The notes under the pieces were generated by a model. That model had not been told where the DNA came from and did not search any database. It saw only the letters and a program-made list of their open reading frames with translations. From Natronosalvus amylolyticus (GTDB lineage Archaea > Halobacteriota > Halobacteria > Halobacteriales > Natrialbaceae), in contig NZ_CP101156.1 of assembly GCF_024298845.1 (NCBI RefSeq), positions 2,232,001 to 2,296,000 of the forward strand: a stretch of DNA of 64,000 nucleotides. The letters are read 5' to 3'. A program made the position numbers and the translations under genes. Shown one piece after another: positions 1 through 9,800 of this stretch (position 1 is its first letter; each line of letters starts with the position of its first letter).

Positions 1-1
1 C

Positions 2-2380
2 ACTGCCCGAGCGATTAATAGCGGGCGAGAATCACTGGGCGCGCTGTTCTCGAGCGCCCAGGAAAACCTCCAGAAGGTGTTTATCGTCTTCGTGATCGGG
101 TTTATCGGCTCGTTTTACGCGCTCAGACTCTACATCTGGGATTTTTTGGAGGCGACCGCGAAAGCCGAGATGGCCACGTACGTCGCCGACAGTACGGACA
201 TCATCACGCGGACGCCGTTCGAGGTCATCCTGTTACAGGCGAAAATCGGGATGATCGTCGGGATCATCGTCGCTATCCCGGCACTGCTGTATCTCTCCCG
301 GCAGAAGCTTCGTGAGCGTGGGATTCAGAGCGTCGTCCCGATCTCGAAGACCTACGCTGCTGGCTTCATCGTCACATCGATTGTTCTCTTCGTCATCGGA
401 TTGGTCTATGCGTACGTCGTCTTCTTCCCCTATGCGTTCGATTTCCTCGCCGGGAACGCCGTCAGCATGAGTATCAAACCCAGCTTCGGCATCACGGAGT
501 TCACCGAATTCATCGCGCTATTGACCCTCTCTTTCGGACTGGCCGCCCAACTGCCGCTGTTTATGGGGGCGCTCTCGTACACCGAAATCGTCCCCTACGA
601 AACGTTCCGCGAAAAGTGGCGCCACGCTATCGTCGGCATCACCGTCTTCGGCGCACTGTTCTCTCCGCCCGATCCGTTCACGTTGATCATGTGGGCGACG
701 CCCATGATCGTCCTCTACGTGTTCAGCCTTGGGCTGGCGAAACTCGTCGCCAACATCCGTCGGAAAGGCGCGGCCGAACTCGACGGGGGCACTGCGTTAG
801 TCAAGCGACGCGCTCTCCAGTTCGTGCTCGCGATTGCCGCCGTCTCTACCGCGGCCGCCGTCGCCATCACCTACGGCGCGTTCGACTACCTCGAGGCCGA
901 AATCTACCCCTCATTCCCCGCCTGGATGAGACCCAGTGGCTCCTCGATTGTCGAAACGCTCCCGGAAACCTACGGGATCGCGGGCACGATCGCCTCTGGA
1001 GTGGCAATCGGGTTGACGATCAGCTTGCTGGTGTTGATCGTCTACACGCTCAAGGTCCTCCAGAGCCCGGTCTATCCGCGTGAATCGGCGCTCAGGACGG
1101 CGACCGACCCCTCGGAGATCGATCTGAGCGTTCTCGATGCCGAGGCCATCGAACGCGCCCCGGCACAGGTCTTCCTCGCGATGAGCGAAGAACAGGCCAT
1201 GGAGGAAGCCCGGGAAGCGATGTACGATGACGAGAAGGAGAAAGCCCAGGCGATCCTCAACCGATTCGATACGCTCAATGCGGCAGCAGAGGCCGAAGAC
1301 GAAGGCGAGACTGGGGGTGCCGAGGCAAGTGGCGACGGGGCCGCAGCCGCAGCCGAAGAAGAAGACGACTCGAGCATCTTCTCGAGCACGGCCGCGGGGA
1401 TGCTCGACCCGTTCACCGAAGACGAGACCACCGAAGAGGACATCGGAGGCTACGCCTACGACCTGGCGTTCATTTTCAACAGTTTGACCTCCAAGATGTT
1501 CCGGCTGGTCGGCCTGTTCATGGTCGTCATGGCCGGGACGTTCTTCTGGCTGTACCAGGGCGGCGTCGGTGACGTGCTCAAACTGTTCTTGAGCCGCGTC
1601 CCACAGGACGTCCTCGACGAGGTTGCCCGCAACGCCGGTCCACAACAGACCGGCTTCCTCGCGCGACTCCCACAGGAACACTTCGAGCAACTCGTTCCCG
1701 ACGACGAGTTGTATCAGCCCGAGATGGGGCTTGACGCGTTCCTCCAGCAAACTGATCTGGTCATCGCCCTTCACCCCGTCGAAGTGTTGATCTTCGCCGT
1801 GAAAGTGAGCGTGCTCGCGGGCTTCGTCGCCGTCCTCCCGCTCTTGCTCTATTACGCCTGGCCGGCGGCCAAAGAACGCGGCCTGGTTCGCGGAGACCAG
1901 CGCGTGTTCCTCGTCTGGGGTGGCACCCTCGCCGTTGGATTCGCTGTGGGAACCTACCTCGGCTTCTTCTGGGTCGCCCCCGCCATCATCTCGTATCTGG
2001 TCACCGACGCGGTAACCAACGGGATGGTGGTCTCTTACCGCATCAAGAGCTTCTTCTGGCTCGTGATCTACACCACCGTCGGCATCGGCTTCCTGTTCAA
2101 CATCATCGTCACGATGGCGCTATTCCACGTCGGCAACATCATCAGTTACCGAACGATGCTCCGGCGCTGGCGACCCGTCGTCGTCGGTATCTTCGCTTTC
2201 GCCGCCTTCGCAAGTCCCAAAGGCATCCTGACGATGATCTTGCTCGCCACCCCACTCGCGCTGACGTATCTGCTCGGGCTGGCCGTCCTCTACGTCCTCA
2301 CCGCCGGTGGCCGACTGTTCGGTGGCAAGGGCGGCTCGAGAACGAGTCCCGAACCTGAGACCGACGCCGTCGCCGAATAA
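2..2380 (+). CDS. tatC: Double TatC fusion (TatCt-type), 5' truncated by window edge
   Basis: Core subunit of the twin-arginine translocase, which binds RR signal peptides and exports folded proteins. The frame is open from base 2; a GTG at 77 is internal, so the true start lies upstream of the window. Numbered from 77, two TatC-like membrane halves can be seen. Residues 1-230 have hydrophobic segments with the ATPMIVLYVFSLGLA end. About 470-750 has a second set ending ATPLALTYLLGLAVLYVLT; both halves carry a SPP or SPK motif near their last helices. They are joined by an acidic, Ala/Glu-rich linker (about 340-450). Haloarchaea are known to encode such fused TatC proteins of roughly 700-800 aa beside a single TatC, and they send a large share of their secretome through Tat. 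Several predicted Tat substrates lie downstream. It ends 99 bases before the next gene on the same strand. Confidence 0.93.
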   Translation, partial: TARAINSGRESLGALFSSAQENLQKVFIVFVIGFIGSFYALRLYIWDFLEATAKAEMATYVADSTDIITRTPFEVILLQAKIGMIVGIIVAIPALLYLSRQKLRERGIQSVVPISKTYAAGFIVTSIVLFVIGLVYAYVVFFPYAFDFLAGNAVSMSIKPSFGITEFTEFIALLTLSFGLAAQLPLFMGALSYTEIVPYETFREKWRHAIVGITVFGALFSPPDPFTLIMWATPMIVLYVFSLGLAKLVANIRRKGAAELDGGTALVKRRALQFVLAIAAVSTAAAVAITYGAFDYLEAEIYPSFPAWMRPSGSSIVETLPETYGIAGTIASGVAIGLTISLLVLIVYTLKVLQSPVYPRESALRTATDPSEIDLSVLDAEAIERAPAQVFLAMSEEQAMEEAREAMYDDEKEKAQAILNRFDTLNAAAEAEDEGETGGAEASGDGAAAAAEEEDDSSIFSSTAAGMLDPFTEDETTEEDIGGYAYDLAFIFNSLTSKMFRLVGLFMVVMAGTFFWLYQGGVGDVLKLFLSRVPQDVLDEVARNAGPQQTGFLARLPQEHFEQLVPDDELYQPEMGLDAFLQQTDLVIALHPVEVLIFAVKVSVLAGFVAVLPLLLYYAWPAAKERGLVRGDQRVFLVWGGTLAVGFAVGTYLGFFWVAPAIISYLVTDAVTNGMVVSYRIKSFFWLVIYTTVGIGFLFNIIVTMALFHVGNIISYRTMLRRWRPVVVGIFAFAAFASPKGILTMILLATPLALTYLLGLAVLYVLTAGGRLFGGKGGSRTSPEPETDAVAE

Positions 2381-2439
2381 GACGGCAGCGTTTGTCGCCA
2401 ACTATCCAATTGCCGTCGACTGTTCCTTCGAGAGCAAAG

Positions 2440-2480
2440 CCGACCAACAATATAAGAATCACGGGCAGCAACGTCCAGTA
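2440..2480 (+). promoter_or_regulatory. TATA box of a leaderless promoter for the RHH gene
   Basis: The sequence CAATATAAGAATC lies around 2448-2460, with its centre about 28 bases before the ATG at 2480. That spacing puts transcription start at or next to the start codon. No Shine-Dalgarno sequence is visible, which fits a leaderless mRNA. Confidence 0.5.
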
Positions 2481-2659
2481 TGCCCAAGATCAGCGTCGAA
2501 ATTCCACAGGAGTTGCTCGACGATCTCGATGAACACGTCGGCGACGACGGGAAGTTCGTCAATCGTAGCGACGCGATTCGATCGTCGATCCGAAAAACGC
2601 TCGACCTGCTCGACGAAATCGACGCCAGACACGACCGCCTCGATGTCGACGACTCGTAG
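2480..2659 (+). CDS. Small ribbon-helix-helix (CopG-type) regulator, 59 aa
   Basis: Reads MPKISVEIPQELLDDLDEHV, then GKFVNRSDAIRSSIRKTL and a short acidic tail. This is the classic RHH layout: one basic/hydrophobic strand (KISVEIP) that would insert in the DNA major groove as a dimer, then two helices, with the NRSDAIR turn typical of CopG/NikR-like proteins. It is probably a DNA-binding dimer, but its target is unknown. It sits between tatC and the convergent rlmE, 18 bases from the rlmE stop. The start is the only ATG with a TATA box at leaderless distance. Confidence 0.85.
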   Translation: MPKISVEIPQELLDDLDEHVGDDGKFVNRSDAIRSSIRKTLDLLDEIDARHDRLDVDDS

Positions 2660-2677
2660 TATTCCCTCTCGAAAAGA

Positions 2678-3460
2678 CTACTCCTCGAGTCGCTCGGCAA
2701 ACCCGAAGTTGGGTTTGACGTCCTCGATACGGATACGGACGGTTTCACCAGCGTCCACGTCGGAGACGAACACTCGGTAGCCCTCGATCGAGGCGATGCC
2801 GTCACCTTCCGAACCGGTGTCGACGATCTCGACCTCGAGCGTCTCCCCGACTTCCACGGGGGCAGTCAACAGTCCTTTAGCGATGAGATAGATTTCCGAG
2901 GACGATTTTCGAGAGGCGTCCGGACTCGTCGCTCGAACGTACTGGAACTCGTCTTCGAGGTCGGCCCGGAGCGCGTCGACGTCGGGGCCTTCGAACACCT
3001 TGACTGCGAAGTTCCCCCCGGTGTCGAGTATCTCGAGGGCCGTTTCGAACGCCATCCGGGCGAGGTGCAACGAACGAGCCTGGTCGAGGGAGTACTCACC
3101 GGACATGTTCGGCGCCATGTCCGAAATGACGCAGTCGACCGGCCCTTCGGCCGCATCGAGCACCCGCTTTCTGGTCTTGTCCTGGGTCATGTCCCCGCGG
3201 AGGGTTTCGGTTCGCTCGGCGAGGTCAGTCTGCTCGAGGTCCTTGATTCGCTGGAGGTCGACGCCGATGACGCGGCCCCGCGGGCCGACTTTCTCGGCGG
3301 CGACCTGAAGCCAGCCACCCGGTGCTGCACCCAGGTCGACGACCGTGTCGCCGCCCTCGATCAGCCCCTCGAGGTCGTCGAGTTGTTTGAGTTTGTACGC
3401 CGCCCTCGAGCGATATCCCTGTTGTTTCGCCCGATTGTAGTAGTCGTCTTTTCGTGTCAT
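2678..3460 (-). CDS. rlmE: 23S rRNA (uridine-2'-O)-methyltransferase with TRAM domain
   Basis: FtsJ/RrmJ family enzyme, 260 aa, that methylates the 2'-OH of a uridine in the 23S rRNA A-loop using SAM. The SAM-binding motif VDLGAAPGGW is at 41-50. The K-D-K-E catalytic residues are visible in RAAYKL, SDMAPNMSG, AVKVFEG and SSEIYL. A C-terminal TRAM domain (about 203-260, VEVGETLEVEIVDTGSEGDG) is an RNA-binding addition usual in haloarchaeal members. The start MTRKDDYYNRAK is chosen because the family begins this way; the frame is open 65 codons further upstream, but that extension has no family resemblance. Transcribed towards the RHH gene. Confidence 0.95.
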   Translation of the reverse strand: MTRKDDYYNRAKQQGYRSRAAYKLKQLDDLEGLIEGGDTVVDLGAAPGGWLQVAAEKVGPRGRVIGVDLQRIKDLEQTDLAERTETLRGDMTQDKTRKRVLDAAEGPVDCVISDMAPNMSGEYSLDQARSLHLARMAFETALEILDTGGNFAVKVFEGPDVDALRADLEDEFQYVRATSPDASRKSSSEIYLIAKGLLTAPVEVGETLEVEIVDTGSEGDGIASIEGYRVFVSDVDAGETVRIRIEDVKPNFGFAERLEE

Positions 3461-3621
3461 TGATTGGGTGACATAGTGCGGGAAGCCGTTTACAGGCTTC
3501 GGACTGCGTTGAGACTCGAGAGTCGGACTGAGTGGATTTTTAGTGATTGCCGACACGACCTGCGTGCTATACACTGTGCGAACGCAGATGAAGTGTGGGT
3601 GAAGCTGCAAAGGAGGGGTGT

Positions 3622-5580
3622 TCAAAACGCCGCTGTGAATAGATTCCAGTACCACGCTTGCCAGAGTAAGACGAGGAGTGCCATTACCAGAGTGGTCAGA
3701 TACACCAGACCGTACCGGCTAGTTGATCCTGCATCGAGGTCGCGGGCGACGAAAACTCGTTGCCACTCAATGCCAACCGCGACCACCGTGGCTACGGCTC
3801 CGATGGCCAAGACGTACAGTAGCGCGAACGTCAGCCGTTGCCAGAGCGAGAAGCCGTACACCCAGGACGCCATATCGAACGGCGGATTCAACGCGACGCC
3901 ACCGATAAACGTCACCAGAAGAGCAACACATCCCAGGATTGCGAGGCGAGGACGGTTCAGATACCCACGCATCGCTCCCCAACCGCGGTGTCGGTAGGCG
4001 TTGATCGGCCAGATGACAATCGTTGAGAGGAGCGTCACAATAACTGCGCCGGCGAGACCGACCTGGAAACCCGCCGTCTCATACCACGAGAGACGTTCGA
4101 ATGGTGGCGCTGGTGCGTTCATGTAGAGGTAGCCATCTTCGATCGCCACGCTCGTCTGTCCGAAACTTGCATCATCGTCGGTTTTGGGCTCGAAAACGCC
4201 CGGTTCGACCTCGACCCATCGAGTCTTCTCACCTGCTGGTGATGTGAGTTCGAGCACGCCGTCATCGGTCACGGAGGCCGTCACTGTCCCTTGAGCCAGT
4301 CCCAGGAACTTTTCGTGTGTCGTCTGGAACGTTGTCATCCGGTACTCCCCGGCGTACTCGTCCGCTCGGTCAGCCGTCGTCGGATCCGATTCGATCGAAC
4401 TCTCGACCGGTTCGAATCGCTCGTCCATGAATCCGTCGAGGACATCGTCGAACGGTGCCATCGAATTGAAACTCACGAAGAGACCAACGTCGTGTTCGGG
4501 AAACAAGACGAACAACGTGTGAAAGTACTCGGTTCCACCGGTATGCACGACAAGTTGCTCGCCACGATATTCGCTCAACATATACCCGTAGCCCAATCCT
4601 TGTACACCCGGATGGTTCGTCGCCTGCTGATCGAACATCTCCGCGACTGACGTAGGCTCGAGGATCTGGACATTCTCACCGTCGTGTTCGACTGCCCCGT
4701 CTTGGAGTTTAGCGAGCGCAAACGCGCCCATGTCGGGTGCGGTGGAGCTCATCGAACCAGCTGGTGGAATACCGACGATCGCCGGGTCACGTGTTTCGAA
4801 CCCGTCATCGACCGGGACGTGCCCCTTCGAAAGCGTTCGGTCTTCTGGAGCGGGTTGGACAAACGTGGCGCTGTCCATCCCCAGTGGGTTGAAAATTTCG
4901 TCCTCAATGTGGGACTCGAGGGGTTTGCCGTACGCTTCCTGAACGACGAGGCCGGCAAGGACGGTACCGTGGTTCGAATATGAGATCGTCTCGCCAGGCT
5001 CCCAGATCTGTGGCGGCATCTCCGATTCGAGTTTTCCTTCCCATTCATCGATCTCACTGTGTTCCTGGACGAAGATCCCTTTGAAGCGGTCATCGTATCC
5101 TCCTGAGTGCGTTGCAAGGTGTGCAAGCGTTACTTCGTCGTCGCCTTCGAACTCGTAGGCATCGAGGTACGTCCCGACTGGCTCATCGAGGTCGAGCGTG
5201 CCATCTTCTACGCCCTGCATTACCGCGGTCCAGACCAGCAATTTCGAGACCGATCCGATCATGAAGGAGGTTTCATCCGGATCGACAGACTCACCCGTCT
5301 CGTAGTCGGCATGCCCATAGCCCTCGGTGTAGACGATCTCGTCTCCCTCCACGTACGCGACCGTTGCCCCTGCCACGTCGTGTTCAGCCATCGTCTCCTC
5401 AATCACCGCATCGATAACCATTGGTTCAAGTGGTGGTTCAACTGGTTCGTCACCAGTGTGTAGTGTATCCACTTTTTGTACATCCGCAGCGTCCCCGGTA
5501 CCCACTGCGAATGGACCAATCATAGCCATTGCGAGAAGCACACAAATCGTTAGAACGATTGTAGTAGAGTTGAACTGCAT
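3622..5580 (-). CDS. Membrane-anchored serine hydrolase, class C beta-lactamase/PBP family
   Basis: 652 aa starting MQFNSTTIVLT, with an N-terminal signal sequence or anchor (residues 6-27). The extracytoplasmic beta-lactamase-related domain (about 50-430) shows the three active-site motifs: S110-V-S-K113, Y201-S-N203 and H346-T-G-G349. Families with this fold act as esterases, D-aminopeptidases or amidases. Haloarchaea lack murein, so the substrate is unknown. A spacer of beta-rich sequence (about 430-530) is followed by four or five membrane helices at the C terminus (about 540-652). The upstream frame to 5706 has no signal-like start and is rejected. A 161-base gap separates it from rlmE; the divergent pcn gene starts 304 bases away. 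Confidence 0.9.
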   Translation of the reverse strand: MQFNSTTIVLTICVLLAMAMIGPFAVGTGDAADVQKVDTLHTGDEPVEPPLEPMVIDAVIEETMAEHDVAGATVAYVEGDEIVYTEGYGHADYETGESVDPDETSFMIGSVSKLLVWTAVMQGVEDGTLDLDEPVGTYLDAYEFEGDDEVTLAHLATHSGGYDDRFKGIFVQEHSEIDEWEGKLESEMPPQIWEPGETISYSNHGTVLAGLVVQEAYGKPLESHIEDEIFNPLGMDSATFVQPAPEDRTLSKGHVPVDDGFETRDPAIVGIPPAGSMSSTAPDMGAFALAKLQDGAVEHDGENVQILEPTSVAEMFDQQATNHPGVQGLGYGYMLSEYRGEQLVVHTGGTEYFHTLFVLFPEHDVGLFVSFNSMAPFDDVLDGFMDERFEPVESSIESDPTTADRADEYAGEYRMTTFQTTHEKFLGLAQGTVTASVTDDGVLELTSPAGEKTRWVEVEPGVFEPKTDDDASFGQTSVAIEDGYLYMNAPAPPFERLSWYETAGFQVGLAGAVIVTLLSTIVIWPINAYRHRGWGAMRGYLNRPRLAILGCVALLVTFIGGVALNPPFDMASWVYGFSLWQRLTFALLYVLAIGAVATVVAVGIEWQRVFVARDLDAGSTSRYGLVYLTTLVMALLVLLWQAWYWNLFTAAF

Positions 5581-5884
5581 GTGCGTAGACCCCATTGGGA
5601 CTGAGTTGGTGAATGAAATCGATATAGGGCACTTCTGGTTCTCATCGTATAGGAAATGCAGAAAGCATCGGAGTGAAACCCTATTCCTCAGCCGTATTGT
5701 CAGCATGCGATGATTCTACAAGCGCCCCTCGAGTGACAACGGACAGGATTTCGAGAACAACCTGAACTGGACTCTCGGCAGTCCCGGATGCGGTTTTCTC
5801 AACGGACCTCCACAACGCATCACCGAGCCTCCGAGAGAGAATAAAGGGTGCCTTTTTGTACCGACCGTTCGTACCACGACCTAT
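5581..5884. other. Divergent intergenic region, serine hydrolase / pcn
   Basis: 304 bases with no convincing gene. A T-rich element CCTTTTTGTA at 5851-5860 lies about 28 bases before the pcn ATG and may be its TATA-type box, giving a leaderless pcn transcript. No inverted repeat stands out. Confidence 0.4.
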
Positions 5885-6628
5885 ATGTTCAAGGCCATCG
5901 TGAGCGCGGCAACGCTCACCAGTGCGCTCGATTCTGTGAGCGTGCTGGTCGACGAGTGTAAGATTCACCTCGAGGAAGAGGGGCTCTCCATTCGAGCGGT
6001 CGACCCCGCCAACGTCGGTATGGTAGACCTCACCCTCGATGCCGCCGCCTTCGAATCCTACGAGGCCGACGGCGGCCTCATCGGTGTCGACCTCTCGAGA
6101 CTCGAAGACATAGCTGGCATGGCCGAATCCGGCCAGCTCATCCAGCTCGAACTCGACGAAGAAACGCGCAAACTCCACATCCAGATCGACGGCCTCGAGT
6201 ACACCCTCGCGCTGATCGACCCCGACTCGATCCGCCAGGAGCCGGACATTCCGGACCTCGACTTGCCAGCCCGCGTCGTCCTCGAGGGCAAAGACGTCAA
6301 CCGTTCGGTGAAAGCCGCCGATATGGTCTCCGACCACATCGCACTCGGTGTCGACGACGCCGAGGAGTTCTTTTACGTCAACGCCGAGGGTGACACCGAC
6401 GACGTCCACCTCGAGTTGACCAAAGACGACCTGATCGACCTGCAGGTCGGCCCGGCCCACTCGCTGTTCTCGCTGGATTACCTGAAAGACATGAACAAGG
6501 CGATTCCCGGCGATACCGAAGTGACCCTGGATCTAGGTGAGGAGTTCCCGATTAAGCTGTATTTCGGCTTTGCAGAAGGTCAGGGCCAGGTAACGTACAT
6601 GCTGGCACCGCGGATTCAGAGCGACTAG
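5885..6628 (+). CDS. pcn: DNA polymerase sliding clamp PCNA
   Basis: 247 aa, the normal length of archaeal PCNA, with the family start [19 protein letters not shown]. It has the domain-1 pattern [22 protein letters not shown] and a C terminus reading [12 protein letters not shown]. It forms the homotrimeric ring that tethers replicative polymerases, FEN1 and ligase to DNA through PIP motifs. The surface is strongly acidic, as in other haloarchaeal clamps. A T-rich terminator follows. The gene stands alone and is not part of an operon here. Confidence 0.97.
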   Translation: MFKAIVSAATLTSALDSVSVLVDECKIHLEEEGLSIRAVDPANVGMVDLTLDAAAFESYEADGGLIGVDLSRLEDIAGMAESGQLIQLELDEETRKLHIQIDGLEYTLALIDPDSIRQEPDIPDLDLPARVVLEGKDVNRSVKAADMVSDHIALGVDDAEEFFYVNAEGDTDDVHLELTKDDLIDLQVGPAHSLFSLDYLKDMNKAIPGDTEVTLDLGEEFPIKLYFGFAEGQGQVTYMLAPRIQSD

Positions 6629-6637
6629 CAGCGGTTC

Positions 6638-6660
6638 CGTTTTTTCGGGTGCGTTTTCTC
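6638..6660 (+). terminator. T-rich terminator after pcn
   Basis: Ten bases after the pcn stop come TTTTTT (6640-6645) and then TTTT (6654-6657). Runs of T in the RNA-like strand are typical archaeal intrinsic terminators. No stem is needed or clear. Confidence 0.5.
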
Positions 6661-6759
6661 GAGCAATCTCGAGCGAAAGCGCTAGACTGCAGACTGGGCC
6701 GATCCCTGCAGAGTATAAACGGGAATAAATATAACAGAAGTTGTATATGTTTTTATACA

Positions 6760-6835
6760 CGGTCAGAACACATATAAAATCCTTTTGGAGTCAGAATAAT
6801 TTACTGCCTTTTTACTTCGTATAATTATAAGTCAA
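6760..6835 (+). promoter_or_regulatory. AT-rich promoter region of the S8 protease gene
   Basis: About 100 bases of AT-rich DNA in a GC-rich background hold several TATA-like elements: ATATAAAA near 6772 and TATAATTATAAG at about 6821-6832. The second lies about 40 bases before the ATG at 6866, allowing a short leader of roughly 10-15 bases. Several TATA-like boxes suggest strong or regulated expression. Confidence 0.5.
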
Positions 6836-6865
6836 TCCAGTCCTGCGATAGGTATAGACACACGA

Positions 6866-9800
6866 ATGTCAATACGTACAGGGTTAGGGACCGCACTCGT
6901 ACTCATTATGGCGTTGTTGATGGCAACCTCTCCGGTTGCGATGGCAGCGCCCGGCCTCGCCAGCACGGACGGCGAGGTCGACGACGAGTTCAGTGTGGAT
7001 GAGGTGCTTACACAATCGACAAGTGAGGTAACGATCTCCTCGGAACTCGAGGCGGAAGCAAACAGTGGCGAGACAGTCGATGTCTTCGTTCGAATGGACG
7101 CCACAGAGTCACACACGTTCGCCGAAGTGACCGGCGACGCAACACCAGCGAGTGACTCACAGGCTGCACTCGAAGAGGAAGCCGAGATTACGCAGGCCCA
7201 ACTCGAGTTACACGCAGAGCGACTCGATGGCCTCACGATCAAAAACGAGTTCTGGATCACGAACGCCGTGCTGGTCGAAGTCGACACCAGTCAGGTCAAC
7301 CTCGATGATCTCGCACGCATAGACGGAGTGACTGAACTCCATCCGAACTACGAAGTGGACCTGATCGAGCCTGAGGCAGTCAGCACCAGTGCTGGTGACG
7401 TCTCCACGAATCAGGACGCAAATCACACCTACGGCCTCGAGCAGATCAACGCACCCGAAGCCTGGGAGGCGTTCGGCACTCGAGGCGAGGGCGTCAAAGC
7501 GGCCGTCATCGACACGGGCGTGAATCCGGACCATGAAGCGTTCGACGACTACAACACCTCGAACTGGGCGGCGTTCGATTTCGACGGAAACGAACGCAAC
7601 GTCACTCCGTACGACAATAACGGGCATGGCACTCACGTTGCCGGAACGGTGCTCGGCAACGATGCAAGCGGCAAGCACATCGGTGTTGCTCCCGACGCTG
7701 AGTTGCTCGCGATCAACGTCTTCCCCGAAGAAGGCGGAACGACGCTCGCAGCGATCGTCGCGGGAATGCAGAAAGCCGTCGATGAGGACGCAGATGTCGC
7801 CAACCTGAGCCTCGGTGGGAGCGGGTACGCTGGCATCTACATCGACGTGATCAAGAACGCGAAAGCAGCGGGAACCCACATCGTCTCTTCGTCGGGCAAC
7901 TCGGGCCCGGGAAGTGAGGGGACGCCAGGAAACGTCTACAACGGGACTGCTGTCGGTGCAACTGACATCGATCGCCAGGTGACCGGCTTCTCGACGGGGA
8001 CCGAAATCGATACCGCCGAGGAGTGGGGCTTCATCGCCCCCGATGACTGGCCGGACCACTACGTCACGCCTGACGTCTCCGCACCCGGTGCCGCCGTTAA
8101 CAGCTCCTACGTCGGTGGTGACGATGCGTACGCCGAACTCAGCGGAACGAGTATGGCCGCACCACACGTCACCGGTGCCGTTGCGCTGTTGATGGCACAG
8201 GACGATGATCTGACGCCAACCGAAGCGAAGAACGTCCTCGAGGAGACGGCGACGAAACCGGCACCGAACCAGATCAGTGACGCCACGGCTGGTGATGCTT
8301 TCAGTGTATCTGAGGACCAATTCGTCAATCTCCATTTCGATTCAGTTGCCGATGTCCGGTACGGAACAGGCATCATCGACGTGTACGCTGCCGCTGCAGC
8401 AGTCAACGACAGTAGCTCGACGGTGTCGGTACAAGTTGTCGATGAGGACGGTAATCCGATAACTGATAATAGCTATCCGCAGGCGCTACCTGACGGCAGC
8501 GGTGCACTCGTCACCCTTGGTGACGCCGACAGACAACAGTACGCACTCGACGGTACGGCGGCCTTTGAGGCCGTTGACGGTACGTACCAACTCGAGGTCT
8601 CTGATGCCTTCGGCTACGGACCCGCCAGCACGAACGTGACAGTCGACGACGGTGACGAATACGTCGAAGTCACGCTCGAGTCACAAATCGACGTTGCGCT
8701 CGTGCAGGGACAGCCAGCAGAGGTTCCGAGCGGTGAGAGGTTCGATATCGAGGTTGACGTGGCAAATCTCGAAGCGCTGACGGTCGAGTTACACGAACAG
8801 GCGACCGCCAACGCTTCGAACGTCAGTGTCATGTACGAGGGCGAAGACATCCTCGGGACCACCGAAGAGTTTGACCGACTCAATGGGACCGCGACGCTGA
8901 CCGTTGAGAACGACGCGGCAGCCGGAGAACTGATCGGGTTCAATCACACCTTTGAAGGACTCAATGACAGCCTCGAGGTGACGACCGGTCCAACAGTCGT
9001 CCTCGAATCGGATTCCGAGCCTGTACCCGTGCAGATCACCGCCACGGACTTCCCAGCTGAAGACTTCTACCTCAATCCGATCGATGGGGGCGAAGTGACG
9101 ATCGAAAACACCGGTGACTTCACCGAAACTGCGACCCTCGACCATATCATCGGTGGGGTACAAGGGACGTCCGGAGCCTTCGAACTCGGCCCAGGCGAAA
9201 ACGTGACGATTCCGTTGAGCTATACGGCACCGTGGGCGGTCCTCGGTGAGCCAGGAGATGACATCGATCAGTTCGTTACGATCACTCAGGATGGTCAAAT
9301 CGTCGATTTCGCCGTGGGAACGACGACCCTGACCGGTGCCGGCACGCTGAGCGGGACCGTGACCGACACCGACGGCGAACCGCTTGGCGGTGTCGAAGTG
9401 ACAGCAACTGACGGATTCGACACGTTCACCACGATTACTGACAGCCAAGGCCAGTACAGCCTCGATCCGGCGTTCCCCGGTCAGTACGACGTGACCGCTG
9501 GCTCAGGCAGTTACGGAGATGTTACCGAAACTGTCGTCATGGACGATCAGTTGACGCCGGTCGAACAGGACTTCGAGCTCGGTAGTGACCCAACGTTCAC
9601 CTTCACGCTGGAAGCCGACGAGACCTACTCGCTCGGTGTCCCAGCCGACATCGAAGGTGGTACCGTTGGTGACGTCTTCTCGAGTGAAGCCGAACTCGTC
9701 GTCTGGAAGTACGACGCGGCGAACAACAGTTGGGCTTCGACGACGAGTGAAACGGAAGTCAGCGCGCTTGATGCACTGGTCGTAACGACGAACGAAGACA

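Noticed and set aside
7208-8335. Open frame of 375 codons opposite the protease catalytic domain
   Set aside because: The sense strand holds the catalytic triad; the antisense product has no family features.
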